Origin: an uncultured Ilumatobacter sp.
GTDB lineage: Bacteria; Actinomycetota; Acidimicrobiia; Acidimicrobiales; Ilumatobacteraceae
Reading direction: 5' to 3'
NCBI GenBank assembly: GCA_905480335.1
Contig: CAJQPY010000007.1
Coordinates: 1 to 64,000, forward strand
Length of the DNA stretch: 64,000 bases
This document shows positions 43,172 to 51,829 of the stretch, piece by piece. The stretch's first letter is position 1. Every line of letters begins with the position of its first letter. The position numbers were made by a program, and so were the translations under genes. A model generated the notes under the pieces. That model did not search any database, was not told where the DNA came from, and saw only the letters and a program-made list of their open reading frames with translations.

Positions 43172-44407
43172 ATGGCTATCTACACAGTCGGTCGTCGACG
43201 AGTCATCATTGCGCTACTTCTGACCGGAGCGTTGCTCCTCACACTTGACCTGCGCGGCAATTCGGTCCTCGACACCGTTCGCGACGGTTTCTCGCGTGCG
43301 ATGGCACCGGTCGAACAGGCGACTGATGTCGTCACGACACCGGTCCAGCGTGCGTGGAGTTCGTTCTCCAACTACGACGATCTGGAGCGGGAGAACCAGG
43401 CGCTGCGTGACGAGATTGACCGACAGCGGGGCACTCAGGCGGCTGCGGAGGCGAGCATCATCGATTACCAGTTGCTGCTTGCGCTCAACAACCTCCCATC
43501 GCTGTCTGGCATCGAGACTGCCAAGGCGCAGGTCGTGGGCGGGGCAACCAACAACATCGATCAAATCGTCGAGATTAACAAGGGCAGCGACAGCGGAATT
43601 TCTATTGGGATGCCCGTGGTGAATCAGGCGGGATTGATCGGCAAGATCACCCAAGTGAACGCCACGACGTCGAAGGTGATGCTGATCAGCGATCCGCGGT
43701 ACTCGATTCCGGTCGAGATCCTCGGAGGAACCGGAGACCGCGACGAAGGCCGAGAGCCGACCAACACCACGCCGTCAGGTAAGACCGAAGAAGAACTCGA
43801 CGAAATTATCAGCCAGTCCATTGCTGACGCCGAGGCTGCAGGTACTGCCGAAACAGCCGATGACCCGGCGGGCACCACGGATTCTGGCGCATCCGGCGGC
43901 ATCGACGGGCTTACCCCTGCTGACATGTTTGAGGATGACGTTGCGTTGCCGCAAGCAGGCGACCCCAACGAAGCGACCACGACCACGACGACCACGATGC
44001 CCGAGGCAATTTCCGCTGATAACGAACTGCCGACACTTACCGACGCCGAGGGGAGTCCAATCGAGCCGTCGAGCAGCACCACGACGACGACCTTGCTTCT
44101 CAATCCGGATCAACTGGAGAAGGAGTACGGGGTTCTTCGGGGACGCGGTCAGGGTCGGCCGCCCCAAGTTCGGTTCCTTCAAGACATCCCGTCGCTCGCT
44201 GTGCTTCAGGTCGGAGACCTCATTGAGACCGCTGGTGGCTCCCGAAGTCTTGCGCCACCGAACATCCCCGTTGGACGCGTGATCAACAGGGCTGACAGGC
44301 CAGGGGTTGCGGGTCCACTTCTCGAGATTGAGCTCAACGCCGACCTCGACAAGCTCAACTTCGTTCGTGTCGTTCTCTTTCAGCCCTTGACTGAAGTCGT
44401 CGAGTAG
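43172..44407 (+). CDS. mreC: Rod-shape-determining protein MreC with long acidic Thr-rich insertion
   Basis: The 411-residue protein has one N-terminal membrane helix (about 10-26), a coiled coil (YDDLERENQALRDEIDRQRG) and the two-barrel MreC domain outside the membrane. Between the barrels, residues about 186-318 form an acidic, low-complexity insertion with TTTTTTT and SSSTTTTT tracts, so the protein is over 100 residues longer than typical MreC (about 280-300). The second barrel resumes at LRGRGQGRPPQVRFL. MreC links MreB, MreD and PBP2; the insertion would be exposed outside the membrane. Confidence 0.9.
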   Translation: MAIYTVGRRRVIIALLLTGALLLTLDLRGNSVLDTVRDGFSRAMAPVEQATDVVTTPVQRAWSSFSNYDDLERENQALRDEIDRQRGTQAAAEASIIDYQLLLALNNLPSLSGIETAKAQVVGGATNNIDQIVEINKGSDSGISIGMPVVNQAGLIGKITQVNATTSKVMLISDPRYSIPVEILGGTGDRDEGREPTNTTPSGKTEEELDEIISQSIADAEAAGTAETADDPAGTTDSGASGGIDGLTPADMFEDDVALPQAGDPNEATTTTTTTMPEAISADNELPTLTDAEGSPIEPSSSTTTTTLLLNPDQLEKEYGVLRGRGQGRPPQVRFLQDIPSLAVLQVGDLIETAGGSRSLAPPNIPVGRVINRADRPGVAGPLLEIELNADLDKLNFVRVVLFQPLTEVVE

Positions 44408-44425
44408 TCGTCGTCCTCCGGTCCG

Positions 44426-44965
44426 ATGTTTGCCGCGTTCGCTCAAGGCTCGCTGATCCGCCTTATTCCGGTCGGCATGGTGATGCTTGCCCTGCAACGA
44501 ACCGTTTTCGTCGACATCAAGGTCGCCGGTGTCACCGTGCAGGTGGTCTTGGCACTCGCTGCTGCCGCCGGGGCGAGCGGCGGTTCCGAACGCGGCGCAG
44601 TGGCCGGATTCGTGCTCGGAGCGATGTTCGATCTCGTTGAGGGCACCCCGCTTGGTTCAACGGCGATAGCGTTCACTATCGCGGGAGCAGTTGCGGGGCT
44701 GTTGGCCGTGATCACCGCCGAACCGCAGTGGTGGCTGAAGGCGCTTTTCGTTGGCCTTGGGTGTGCTGCCGGTGAGGCGCTGCTACCGGTTGTCCGTGTT
44801 TTTATCGGCGAGGAGAGTCCTTGGCCGGCGAACATGCTCAAGGTCATCCTGGTCGTGGGTCTGGCGGGTGCCTTGATGTCGCCGGTTTTGGTGCCCCTCA
44901 GTCGCTGGTGTCTGAAGATTCGTGGCCCCGCATGGACGGCACCGGTAGAGCAACAGCCGATCTGA
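44426..44965 (+). CDS. mreD: Rod-shape-determining membrane protein MreD
   Basis: The 179-residue protein is almost entirely hydrophobic with five or six helices, as expected for MreD. Its position directly after mreC and before mrdA, 18 bases after the mreC stop, supports the call more than sequence motifs do, since MreD is poorly conserved. It is an integral membrane part of the elongasome. Confidence 0.85.
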   Translation: MFAAFAQGSLIRLIPVGMVMLALQRTVFVDIKVAGVTVQVVLALAAAAGASGGSERGAVAGFVLGAMFDLVEGTPLGSTAIAFTIAGAVAGLLAVITAEPQWWLKALFVGLGCAAGEALLPVVRVFIGEESPWPANMLKVILVVGLAGALMSPVLVPLSRWCLKIRGPAWTAPVEQQPI

Positions 44966-45072
44966 CCTGGTTTCGTTTGTGCCACGCTGCAACGGTCGGT
45001 GCGTGACGAACAACTCTCAACTTCTCACAGCCATGACCGACATGACGGTTGTGTGACAGGCAAACTGTCCCG

Positions 45073-47283
45073 ATGGCTCTCGACAAACGTGCCACGCGAC
45101 TCGGCGTGCTCGCACTCGTGGGAACGATGCTGTTTGGATTGGTCGGCACGCGATTGTGGTTTCTGCAGACCGTTGAGCAAGCCGGGCTCCAGGAAGAGGT
45201 CGAGCAGACTAAGCGACGCACAGTTCCGTTGTTGCCCGAGCGCGGCCGCATCTTCGACGCCGAGGGTCGAGTCTTGGCTGACAACGAACGGGTACTTACC
45301 GTGGCGGTTGACTGGGACGTCATCCGACGAAGCAGCGATCGAGCAGAGATCTTCCGTCGCCTCTCCGGATGGATCGACGTGCCTATTGAAGACATGGAGG
45401 CTCGCTTTGACAGTCAGGTGTACAGCCCGTTTTTGCCGATGCCCGTGGCCGAGGACATTGACGAGCCAACCGCTGCGGCGATTCTTGAACGCGTCGAAGA
45501 TCTACCTGGCGTCCAGATCCTTGAGGAGTCCCGTCGCGTGTACCCGTTCGCGCCGCTAGCGAGTCATATCGTGGGCTACATGGGCCGCATCACCGCGGAG
45601 ACCAAGGATACCTACCTTGACCAGGGGTATCAGCTGAACGAACGCGTCGGAAAGTTCGGCATCGAATTGTCGATGCAGGACGAGTTGCATGGATCGGCCG
45701 GCTACATAACCTACGAGGTCAACAAGTCGAGCCAAATCGTCCGCGAGATCGAAGTCGTTCCGGCGGTCAACGGGCGAGACATCCAGCTGACCATTGACCT
45801 TGATCAGCAGCAGTTCGCCGAGCAAGCGCTCGAGACCCAACTTAAGCTTCGGCGGTTTCAGTACGCGAAGAACGGGCTTGATCCCGAGACAAACTTCGAG
45901 ACCCGTTTTTTCACCGATTTTCCGGAACAGGTGCCGTTTAAGGCCCCGGCAGGTGCGGTGGTTGTTCAGAATCACGAGAATGGGCATGTCGTAGCGATGG
46001 CCAGCTACCCGACTTTCGACAACCGGTGGTTCGAGTCCGACTTAGGCGACGGGCGCTTCGAGGAGCTGTTCCCGTCGACGAATCCTGATGGGGACCCAAT
46101 TGACCCGGACGAATCAATTCTTGTCAACCGGGCCATCCAAGGGCGCTACAACCTCGGGTCGACGTTCAAGCCGTTCACGGCCTATGCCGCCCTAAACACC
46201 GGGCTCTTGGGCACGTCGGACTACTACGTCGACCGCGGCACCTACCGGATGGACTCGATTGATGATAACCGCTGCAACTCCGGCCTTGTTCGTTGTGTAT
46301 TCAAGAACGCCACGTGCTCAGGTACCGGCCAGCCGTGTGTGTACGGGGCGGTCGATGTCGAAACTGCGCTGGCTGTATCGAGCGATGCGTTCTTCTATCG
46401 CATCGGCGAGCAGATCATGGTTGAGAACGACTTCGAACCGATCCTACAAGAGCAGGTGCGGCTCTTTGGGTTCGGCGCGGACACCGGAATCAACTTGCCG
46501 TTTGAGTTCGACGGCACTGTGCCCGACAAAGAACTTAAGGCCCGGTACGCCGAACTCGGCGTGATCTCCGAGGATGAAGGTTCGGGTTATTTCACCGGCG
46601 ACAACGTGCAGCTTGCGATCGGCCAGGGTCTCTTGTCGGCGTCGCCGATTCAGCTCGCCAACGGATACGCAGCAATCGCAAATGGGGGCTTCGTGCTCCG
46701 GCCCGAGATCGTTAAAGCCATCTACGAGCCCGGCGTGCCCGATGCGGCGCAGCCCGGGTACGCCGATCTTTCGCAGGCCCGTTTCGCCGCGGAGCCGAAC
46801 ACTCGCGGCGACCTGGTACGGCAAGTTCCCTTGTCCGAAGAGATTGGTGGCGAGATCACTCGTGGTTTGCGGAGGGTGATCACGGGCCCCGGTACCGTCA
46901 GCGACTACTACCATTCGACGACCGGGGAGAAGCTCTTCTACAACTACCCGTCGGCGGCTATCCCGGTTGCCGGAAAGACTGGCACGGCACAAGGCGCCGG
47001 CAACTATCCGTGGAACGACTCGTCAGCGTTTGCTGCGTACAGCACCGATCCGGAACGTCCATTCACCGTGTCGGCTTATCTCGAGAAGAGCGGATACGGC
47101 TCTCAGGCAGCGGGCCCCGTCGTCAAGTGCATCTTCCTGCAGCTCTCTGGGATTGCCCCCGCTGACCCGGTCACACTGTCTGATCCGCTTGACACAACGG
47201 AGCTGATTACGGCGGAGTCGCAGCTGCTGGCAGATCAATCGTGCTATGCAGGGCGTTTCTCGCCGACCCGTGGCACCGAATGA
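45073..47283 (+). CDS. mrdA: Penicillin-binding protein 2, elongasome transpeptidase
   Basis: This class B PBP of 736 residues has an N-terminal membrane helix (GVLALVGTMLFGLVGTRLWF), a PBP-dimer domain (ERGRIFDAEGRVLADNE) and a transpeptidase domain with STFK (active Ser), SSD in the place of SxN, and AGKTGTAQG. It cross-links lateral-wall peptidoglycan with RodA. Between STFK and SSD lies a Cys-rich insert with four cysteines (CNSGLVRC ... CSGTGQPC) likely to form disulfides outside the membrane. ATG 45073 is preferred over TTG 45049. Confidence 0.93.
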   Translation: MALDKRATRLGVLALVGTMLFGLVGTRLWFLQTVEQAGLQEEVEQTKRRTVPLLPERGRIFDAEGRVLADNERVLTVAVDWDVIRRSSDRAEIFRRLSGWIDVPIEDMEARFDSQVYSPFLPMPVAEDIDEPTAAAILERVEDLPGVQILEESRRVYPFAPLASHIVGYMGRITAETKDTYLDQGYQLNERVGKFGIELSMQDELHGSAGYITYEVNKSSQIVREIEVVPAVNGRDIQLTIDLDQQQFAEQALETQLKLRRFQYAKNGLDPETNFETRFFTDFPEQVPFKAPAGAVVVQNHENGHVVAMASYPTFDNRWFESDLGDGRFEELFPSTNPDGDPIDPDESILVNRAIQGRYNLGSTFKPFTAYAALNTGLLGTSDYYVDRGTYRMDSIDDNRCNSGLVRCVFKNATCSGTGQPCVYGAVDVETALAVSSDAFFYRIGEQIMVENDFEPILQEQVRLFGFGADTGINLPFEFDGTVPDKELKARYAELGVISEDEGSGYFTGDNVQLAIGQGLLSASPIQLANGYAAIANGGFVLRPEIVKAIYEPGVPDAAQPGYADLSQARFAAEPNTRGDLVRQVPLSEEIGGEITRGLRRVITGPGTVSDYYHSTTGEKLFYNYPSAAIPVAGKTGTAQGAGNYPWNDSSAFAAYSTDPERPFTVSAYLEKSGYGSQAAGPVVKCIFLQLSGIAPADPVTLSDPLDTTELITAESQLLADQSCYAGRFSPTRGTE

Positions 47284-47307
47284 TCCCCTTCAGGTGAACT
47301 TCCTCAG

Positions 47308-48459
47308 ATGACAACCTCGTTCCTCTCCCGGAAACCCGACTCCGGTCTCGGCAACATCAGAGCGAGTCCGGCCGATCCGACGCGAAATATTGACTGGGTG
47401 TTGCTGATAGCTCAGGCCTTGCTGACGATCATCGGCTGCTTCATCGTCTTCTCGACCTCGCGAACGCGGCTCGACGATGAGTTCGGATTCGCAACTCGAC
47501 AAGTGGTGTTCGCAATCGCAGCATCGGTCGTGATGGCGATCGTGATGAGCGCCGACTACGAGTTCTGGAAGGACCGGGCCCGCTCTCTCTACATCGTCAC
47601 TATTGTCAGCCTCGTTTTCCTGTTTCTTCTCGGGGTAGCGAGTGGGCAGGACCGAATCTCGTTCGACCTCGGCATTATTAACATCCAGCCGGCCGAATTA
47701 GCGAAGTTCACCACCCTGCTCTTCCTAGCTGCCTTTCTGGCAGAGGAACGCAGTGACGAGGTCTCGTATGCGCGATTTCTCGGCGGGCTGATCATCGTGG
47801 GCGTTCCCGCTGTACTGGTGATCATCCAGCCGGACCTGGGATCGGCATCAGTGATCGTCTCAATCGCAATGGGTGTTCTGCTCGTGGCTGGCGCCAAGAT
47901 TCGATACATCTTTTTGATCTCGTTTCTCTCCGTTGTGACGGTTGCCGCCGCATTCGTCGGACGATTTGTTAACTCATATCAAGTCGCCCGGATCCGAGCG
48001 CTCTTGAATCCTGAAGCGGCCGGGGCTGACGACAAATACCAGGCCGACAACGCGATGCGCGCACTCGGCACGGGGGGAGTCTGGGGGAAAGGCTGGCTCA
48101 AGGGCCCGCTGACCAATGACGGCGACATCCCGGTCATGTGGGCCGACTTTCCATTTGCGGCGATTGGCGAACAGTTCGGGCTGGTGGGATGCACTGTCGT
48201 GCTCGGCCTGATTGGTGTATGTCTCGTGAGGATTTGGCGGATCGCCCATCTGTCGCGTGACCTGCTTGGCACGTACGTTTGCGCCGGAGTGTTCGTGATG
48301 TTGCTATGGCAGACCTTCCAGAACGTCGGGATGACGCTCAAGATCATGCCTGTCACCGGCTTACCGTTGCCCTTTATCAGCTATGGCGGATCGGGTCTGA
48401 TCGTCTACTTTGCGATGTTCGGTCTCGTGCAGAGCGTTCACATGCGTCGAATGCGATGA
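47308..48459 (+). CDS. rodA: Peptidoglycan glycosyltransferase RodA (SEDS family)
   Basis: The 383-residue membrane protein has about ten helices and SEDS-family motifs: INIQPAELAKF, the large loop with DNAMRALGTGGVWGKGW, PVMWADFPFAAIGEQFGL and the C-terminal TGLPLPFISYGGSGL. It polymerises glycan strands from lipid II together with PBP2, whose gene ends 24 bases before. The N-terminal ~30 residues are cytoplasmic and polar. It closes the mre operon. Confidence 0.96.
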   Translation: MTTSFLSRKPDSGLGNIRASPADPTRNIDWVLLIAQALLTIIGCFIVFSTSRTRLDDEFGFATRQVVFAIAASVVMAIVMSADYEFWKDRARSLYIVTIVSLVFLFLLGVASGQDRISFDLGIINIQPAELAKFTTLLFLAAFLAEERSDEVSYARFLGGLIIVGVPAVLVIIQPDLGSASVIVSIAMGVLLVAGAKIRYIFLISFLSVVTVAAAFVGRFVNSYQVARIRALLNPEAAGADDKYQADNAMRALGTGGVWGKGWLKGPLTNDGDIPVMWADFPFAAIGEQFGLVGCTVVLGLIGVCLVRIWRIAHLSRDLLGTYVCAGVFVMLLWQTFQNVGMTLKIMPVTGLPLPFISYGGSGLIVYFAMFGLVQSVHMRRMR

Positions 48460-48763
48460 CCCGTAACTTGCGTTGTCCGGGGAACAGCGACTCATTGGTG
48501 GGCGTGAGGTCTATCACGGCGGGTCCATCGGACGTGACTGTGGGCCCAGTAAGCTTTCATGCAAGTGATCGACATTGATGAATACACCCCCGTGCCAGCG
48601 CAGTTTGCTCGCACGGCGCCGGTGGTGTCAGCACGGACGACCCGTCCCATCAGCCGATGCGGCGGTACCAACACGACTGCCGGGGCCCGCCCGCTGAGCG
48701 GCCCGACCCTGGTGACGGAACGTCGGCTTGGACCGATGTTCCCGAGAAGGGATCCCAATAGCC
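48460..48763. other. 304-base leader region before the RNase E/G gene
   Basis: No convincing gene lies here. A plus-strand frame from ATG 48559 runs into the RNase gene in another frame, but its composition is not protein-like. The stretch is GC-rich with several short self-complementary segments (for example GGGGCCCG near 48684), so a structured 5' leader is possible. RNase E mRNAs in other bacteria have autoregulated leaders; whether this one does is unknown. Confidence 0.35.
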
Positions 48764-50590
48764 ATGGACAACGATCAGAGCACCGCCTCAGACTTTGAGG
48801 AGAACCTCGATACCGAGTCGAGCGGTTTAGCTGATACATCCGATTCGAGCGGAGCTCGGTCGTCAGCCAGCACTGCGCGCCGCACTGAGAAGCAGGTCGA
48901 ACGTCCGACGGGCGGCGGCGATCGGAACGATGTCGAGCTCCCTAAGAAGATGTCAGAGGGACGACCCTCTGCTGAGGTCTCGGAACGGGCGTTGGTGCGC
49001 AAACCGAAAATTGGCGACACGATGCCCATCCCGTCGTCACTGCCCCCCGTCTCGGGCGACCCAAATGGCGGTGCCCCTGCTGGCGGCAGTAGGCGGCGTC
49101 GGCGAGGCGGGAAGGGTAAGGGTTCTGGTTCCGGCGGTGGTGGTGTTGAGGCACGTGCTTCAAAGGGGGCGAAGGGCGGCGGACGCGACTACGACGTCGG
49201 CGGCAAGTCCGGAGGTCCAAAGAAACAGCGGCGCGGGAAAGGAAAGGGACGTCAACGCAACCCGGCATCGGATGATGTGCTGCTGGAGCAGCGAAGGGGC
49301 CGCGAACGAAATGGCAAGCCCGTTGGTCGGTACTTTATGTGTGTGCAGGTCCGTCCCGGAATGGCGCAGGTGGGCGTGCTTGAAGGTCGCAACCTAATCG
49401 AGCATTATGTCAGCCGCCCCTCCGATGATGTCGCTCAGATCCACGGCAACATATACATGGGCAAGGTCCAGAACGTGCTGCCAGGCATGGAGGCGGCCTT
49501 CGTCGACATTGCGACACCAAAGAACGCTGTGCTCTACCGCAGTGACGTCCAGTACGACCCGGGTGATATCGAGGTGAAGGGTAAGAATCCGCGCATCGAG
49601 GAGATTTTGAAGAACAAGCAGATGATTCTCTGCCAGGTCACAAAGAATCCGATCGCACACAAGGGCGCCCGCCTCACTCAGGAGGTCTCGCTGCCCGGTC
49701 GCTTCGTCGTACTGATCCCAAACTCAAGGACCTACGGCATCTCGAAGCGACTTCCTGACGATGTTCGCAAGCGACTGCGAGGCATTCTTGACCGCGTGAA
49801 GCCCGAACAGCATGGTTTGATTGTTCGAACAGCCGCCGAGCACGCCACAGAATCTGAACTGGTCGGCGACATGACCGTGCTGCTCAAGCAATGGGAAGAG
49901 GTCGAATACCAGGCCGCCAAAACACAACGCCCAGCGTTGCTCTCTCGCGAGCCTGAACTGGCCGTCCGAGTGATCCGCGAGGAGTTCGGCGCCGACTACC
50001 GCGGCGTGATGATCGACGACAGGCGGCTATACGAGGAGGTGCGGGACTACGTCCAGGCGTTCAATCCCGAGCTAGCCGATCGCGTTGAGTACTACAACTC
50101 CGACAAGGAGGGCTTGTCGCTGTTTGAGCGGTTCCACGTCCATGAGCAGGTGCACAAGGCGCTCGACCGCAAGGTGTGGCTGCCGTCGGGTGGCTCACTG
50201 ATCATCGAGCACACGGAGGCGCTTACTGTGATCGACGTTAACACGGGCAAGAACGTCGGTAAGTCGAACCTAGAAGAGACCGTGTTCCACAATAACATGG
50301 AGGCCGCCGAGGAAGTTGCGAAACAGCTGCGACTTCGAGACATCGGTGGCATCATCGTGATCGATTTCGTCGACATGGAGATCCGCGACAATCGGGCCAA
50401 GGTGGTCGGGTTGCTGCGCGAAGCGCTTGCCCGTGACAAGACCCGTTCGCAGGTGTTCGACATTGGTGAATTGGGCCTAGTTGAGATGACCCGCAAACGC
50501 ATCGGCGAGGGTCTGCTGACCGAGTACAGCGAAATCTGCCCCGACTGCGACGGTCGTGGGGTCCAGATCGACTTTTCCATGTTGGAGTGA
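48764..50590 (+). CDS. rne: Ribonuclease E/G
   Basis: The 608-residue endoribonuclease has a disordered, Gly/Arg/Lys-rich N-terminal extension (about 1-190), then the S1 RNA-binding segment (HGNIYMGKVQNVLPGMEAAFVD), the 5'-sensor region and the catalytic aspartates in LTVIDVNTG and IIVIDFVDME. The zinc-link CPDCDGRG near the end joins dimers. The order basic N-terminal arm then catalytic core, with no long C-terminal scaffold, is the actinobacterial arrangement. ATG 48764 has AGAAGG about 12 bases upstream. Confidence 0.95.
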   Translation: MDNDQSTASDFEENLDTESSGLADTSDSSGARSSASTARRTEKQVERPTGGGDRNDVELPKKMSEGRPSAEVSERALVRKPKIGDTMPIPSSLPPVSGDPNGGAPAGGSRRRRRGGKGKGSGSGGGGVEARASKGAKGGGRDYDVGGKSGGPKKQRRGKGKGRQRNPASDDVLLEQRRGRERNGKPVGRYFMCVQVRPGMAQVGVLEGRNLIEHYVSRPSDDVAQIHGNIYMGKVQNVLPGMEAAFVDIATPKNAVLYRSDVQYDPGDIEVKGKNPRIEEILKNKQMILCQVTKNPIAHKGARLTQEVSLPGRFVVLIPNSRTYGISKRLPDDVRKRLRGILDRVKPEQHGLIVRTAAEHATESELVGDMTVLLKQWEEVEYQAAKTQRPALLSREPELAVRVIREEFGADYRGVMIDDRRLYEEVRDYVQAFNPELADRVEYYNSDKEGLSLFERFHVHEQVHKALDRKVWLPSGGSLIIEHTEALTVIDVNTGKNVGKSNLEETVFHNNMEAAEEVAKQLRLRDIGGIIVIDFVDMEIRDNRAKVVGLLREALARDKTRSQVFDIGELGLVEMTRKRIGEGLLTEYSEICPDCDGRGVQIDFSMLE

Positions 50591-50643
50591 GTTCCGGAGA
50601 TGCGAGGCGCCTGCGGCCGGAGAGATTACTTCCCAGACACGCG

Positions 50644-50649
50644 TACGCT
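50644..50649 (+). promoter_or_regulatory. -10 element of the HesB-like selenoprotein gene
   Basis: TACGCT fits TANNNT and ends six bases before ATG 50656. No ribosome-binding site is present, so a leaderless transcript beginning at or near the ATG is likely. The small gene would thus be expressed independently of rne, which ends 53 bases upstream of the hexamer. Confidence 0.5.
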
Positions 50650-50655
50650 GGCCTC

Positions 50656-50967
50656 ATGCAGATCGTGTTCACCGAAGAAGCGCAGAAGTTGCTCCAGAAG
50701 AAGGGCGGGTCGATGTCGATCGACCTTATTAACCCGACCGGTTGAGGCAAAGTCGCTGAGGTGTCGGTCGACACTAACGTTAGAGGCAAGAACCTGGCCC
50801 CGTACCGCAAGCTGCGTCACGACCAGTTCAAGATCCTGATCACGCCGCAACTGATCGGTATGGCCGAGTCGTTGCGGGTTGTCGCGAAGGGCTTCATCTC
50901 GAAGAAGCTAATGGTCGAATTCCAGGCCGTGCCGGGGACCAACGACGGCGGTTGCGAGGTCTGCTGA
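50656..50967 (+). CDS. HesB/IscA-like protein with probable selenocysteine at codon 30
   Basis: The frame from ATG 50656 to TGA 50965 codes 103 residues if TGA 50743-50745 is read as selenocysteine. Before it: MQIVFTEEAQKLLQKKG and SMSIDLINPTG. After it: GKVAEVSVDTNVRGKN ... GMAESLRVVAKGFISKK and a Cys-rich end GGCEVC. In IscA (SGCSGMAY ... CGCG) the first conserved Cys sits exactly where the UGA falls, and the end pair matches the CxC. HesB-like selenoproteins are a known prokaryotic family. A SECIS-like hairpin starts 15 bases after the UGA. The likely role is a Fe-S-carrier- or redox-like protein. Ordinary gene calling would give only a truncated ORF. Confidence 0.82.
50756..50783 (+). promoter_or_regulatory. 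Bacterial SECIS-like stem-loop
   Basis: GTGTC (50761-50765) pairs with GACAC (50770-50774), closing the loop GGTC; a G-U pair (50760/50775) extends it. CTGA (50756-50759) can pair with TTAG (50780-50783) below a 4-base bulge. The loop begins 20 bases after the UGA, within the 16-37 range of bacterial SECIS elements, and starts with G as the consensus requires. The GGUC loop also occurs in the E. coli fdhF SECIS. Confidence 0.65.
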
Positions 50968-50978
50968 CCATTTTCCCA

Positions 50979-51011
50979 CGCCCGGGCGACCGCCGGGACG
51001 AGGCGTCTCGT
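50979..51011. other. Structured spacer before rplU
   Basis: CGCCCGGGCG (50979-50988) is a palindrome and ACGAG-GCGT-CTCGT (50998-51011) is a 5-bp hairpin with a four-base loop. They lie between the selenoprotein stop and rplU. They could end the selenoprotein transcript or form part of an L21 leader. No U-tract is present. Confidence 0.3.
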
Positions 51012-51102
51012 GGCCAAAGCGGAACTTGCGGGCGTGACGTCGGTTGGGACTACTCGCAGAGGTGTCGAGCGATGATTTGAGCCGATAGCGTTGCACATCG
51101 CT

Positions 51103-51414
51103 ATGTACGCAATCATCGCTTCGGGCGGCAAGCAGGAAAAGGTCGCCCAAGGTCAGCATGTCCGTGTCGAAATGCTCGACGGTGACGAGGGCAGCGACGT
51201 GTCGCTGCACCCCGTCATGCTCGTTGACGGCGACACTGTCCTCTCGACCCCTGACGAACTCTCTAAGGTCTCGGTCATCGGCAAGATCGTCGGTCAGACC
51301 AAGGGGCCCAAGATCAACGGGTTCACCTACAAGAACTCGACGACGTACCGCCGTCGCTACGGCCACCGTCAGAAGTACCACATGGTCGAGATCACCTCGA
51401 TCTCTGCGAGCTGA
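51103..51414 (+). CDS. rplU: 50S ribosomal protein L21
   Basis: The 103-residue protein starts MYAIIASGGKQEKVAQGQ and ends with the L21 signature YRRRYGHRQKYHMVEI. It binds 23S rRNA near L20. ATG 51103 gives the canonical N-terminus; a TTG at 51091 is in frame but unneeded. L27 follows by 15 bases, the usual pairing. Confidence 0.98.
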   Translation: MYAIIASGGKQEKVAQGQHVRVEMLDGDEGSDVSLHPVMLVDGDTVLSTPDELSKVSVIGKIVGQTKGPKINGFTYKNSTTYRRRYGHRQKYHMVEITSISAS

Positions 51415-51429
51415 GAAGGGGAGACACTA

Positions 51430-51687
51430 ATGTCAAAGACCAAAGGTGGCGGTTCAACCCGCAACGGGCGCGACTCCAACGCCCAGCGCCTTGGCGTGAA
51501 AGCGTTCGACGGCGAAAAGATTACGGCCGGCTCAATCATCATCCGCCAGCGCGGGACGCGCTTCCACCCCGGCCACAACGTCAAAATCGGTAAAGACGAC
51601 ACTCTGTTCTCAACGATTGACGGAAGCGTCAAGTTCGGTTCGCGCAAAGGCCGCAAGACCGTCGACGTCCTCGAACCCCAGGACTGA
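51430..51687 (+). CDS. rpmA: 50S ribosomal protein L27
   Basis: The 85-residue protein has the L27 signature [14 protein letters not shown] at the N-terminus and [20 protein letters not shown] in the core. The flexible N-terminus reaches towards the peptidyl-transferase centre, and no cleavable leader is present. GGGGAGA lies upstream of ATG 51430. obg, which normally follows rpmA in actinobacteria, is not here; the next gene is pckG on the other strand. Confidence 0.98.
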   Translation: MSKTKGGGSTRNGRDSNAQRLGVKAFDGEKITAGSIIIRQRGTRFHPGHNVKIGKDDTLFSTIDGSVKFGSRKGRKTVDVLEPQD

Positions 51688-51688
51688 C

Positions 51689-51748
51689 TGCCCTGGCTCG
51701 GGCCAGGTACCTCATGATGTGCCGAAGCCCGGGCTGATGGCCAGGGCA
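51689..51748. terminator. Nested hairpins after rpmA, probable terminator
   Basis: CCTGGC-TCGG-GCCAGG (51692-51707) is a perfect 6-bp stem with a tetraloop. TGCCCTGGC (51689-51697) can instead pair with GCCAGGGCA (51740-51748), and AGCCCGGGCT (51726-51735) is a palindrome inside that loop. The structure lies directly after the L21-L27 unit and before the 3' end of pckG, so it may stop transcription in both directions. There is no U-tract. Confidence 0.5.
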
Positions 51749-51829
51749 CGGTGCGTTTACGGAATCGTGGACGGCTATCTGCCGAACGATTGACAGATCA
51801 CGTTGACGGTCAGGCGTGCAACGCTGATT

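Noticed and set aside
43971-44100. Short ACG/ACC repeats in mreC as a tandem repeat or CRISPR-like array
   Set aside because: They encode the polythreonine tracts of the MreC insertion. They have no spacer structure and no cas genes are nearby.
48559-48798. A 79-codon frame upstream of and overlapping the RNase E/G gene
   Set aside because: Its first residues look plausible, but the rest is Arg/Thr/Ser-rich and runs out of frame into the RNase gene. No ribosome-binding site or homologue is recognised.
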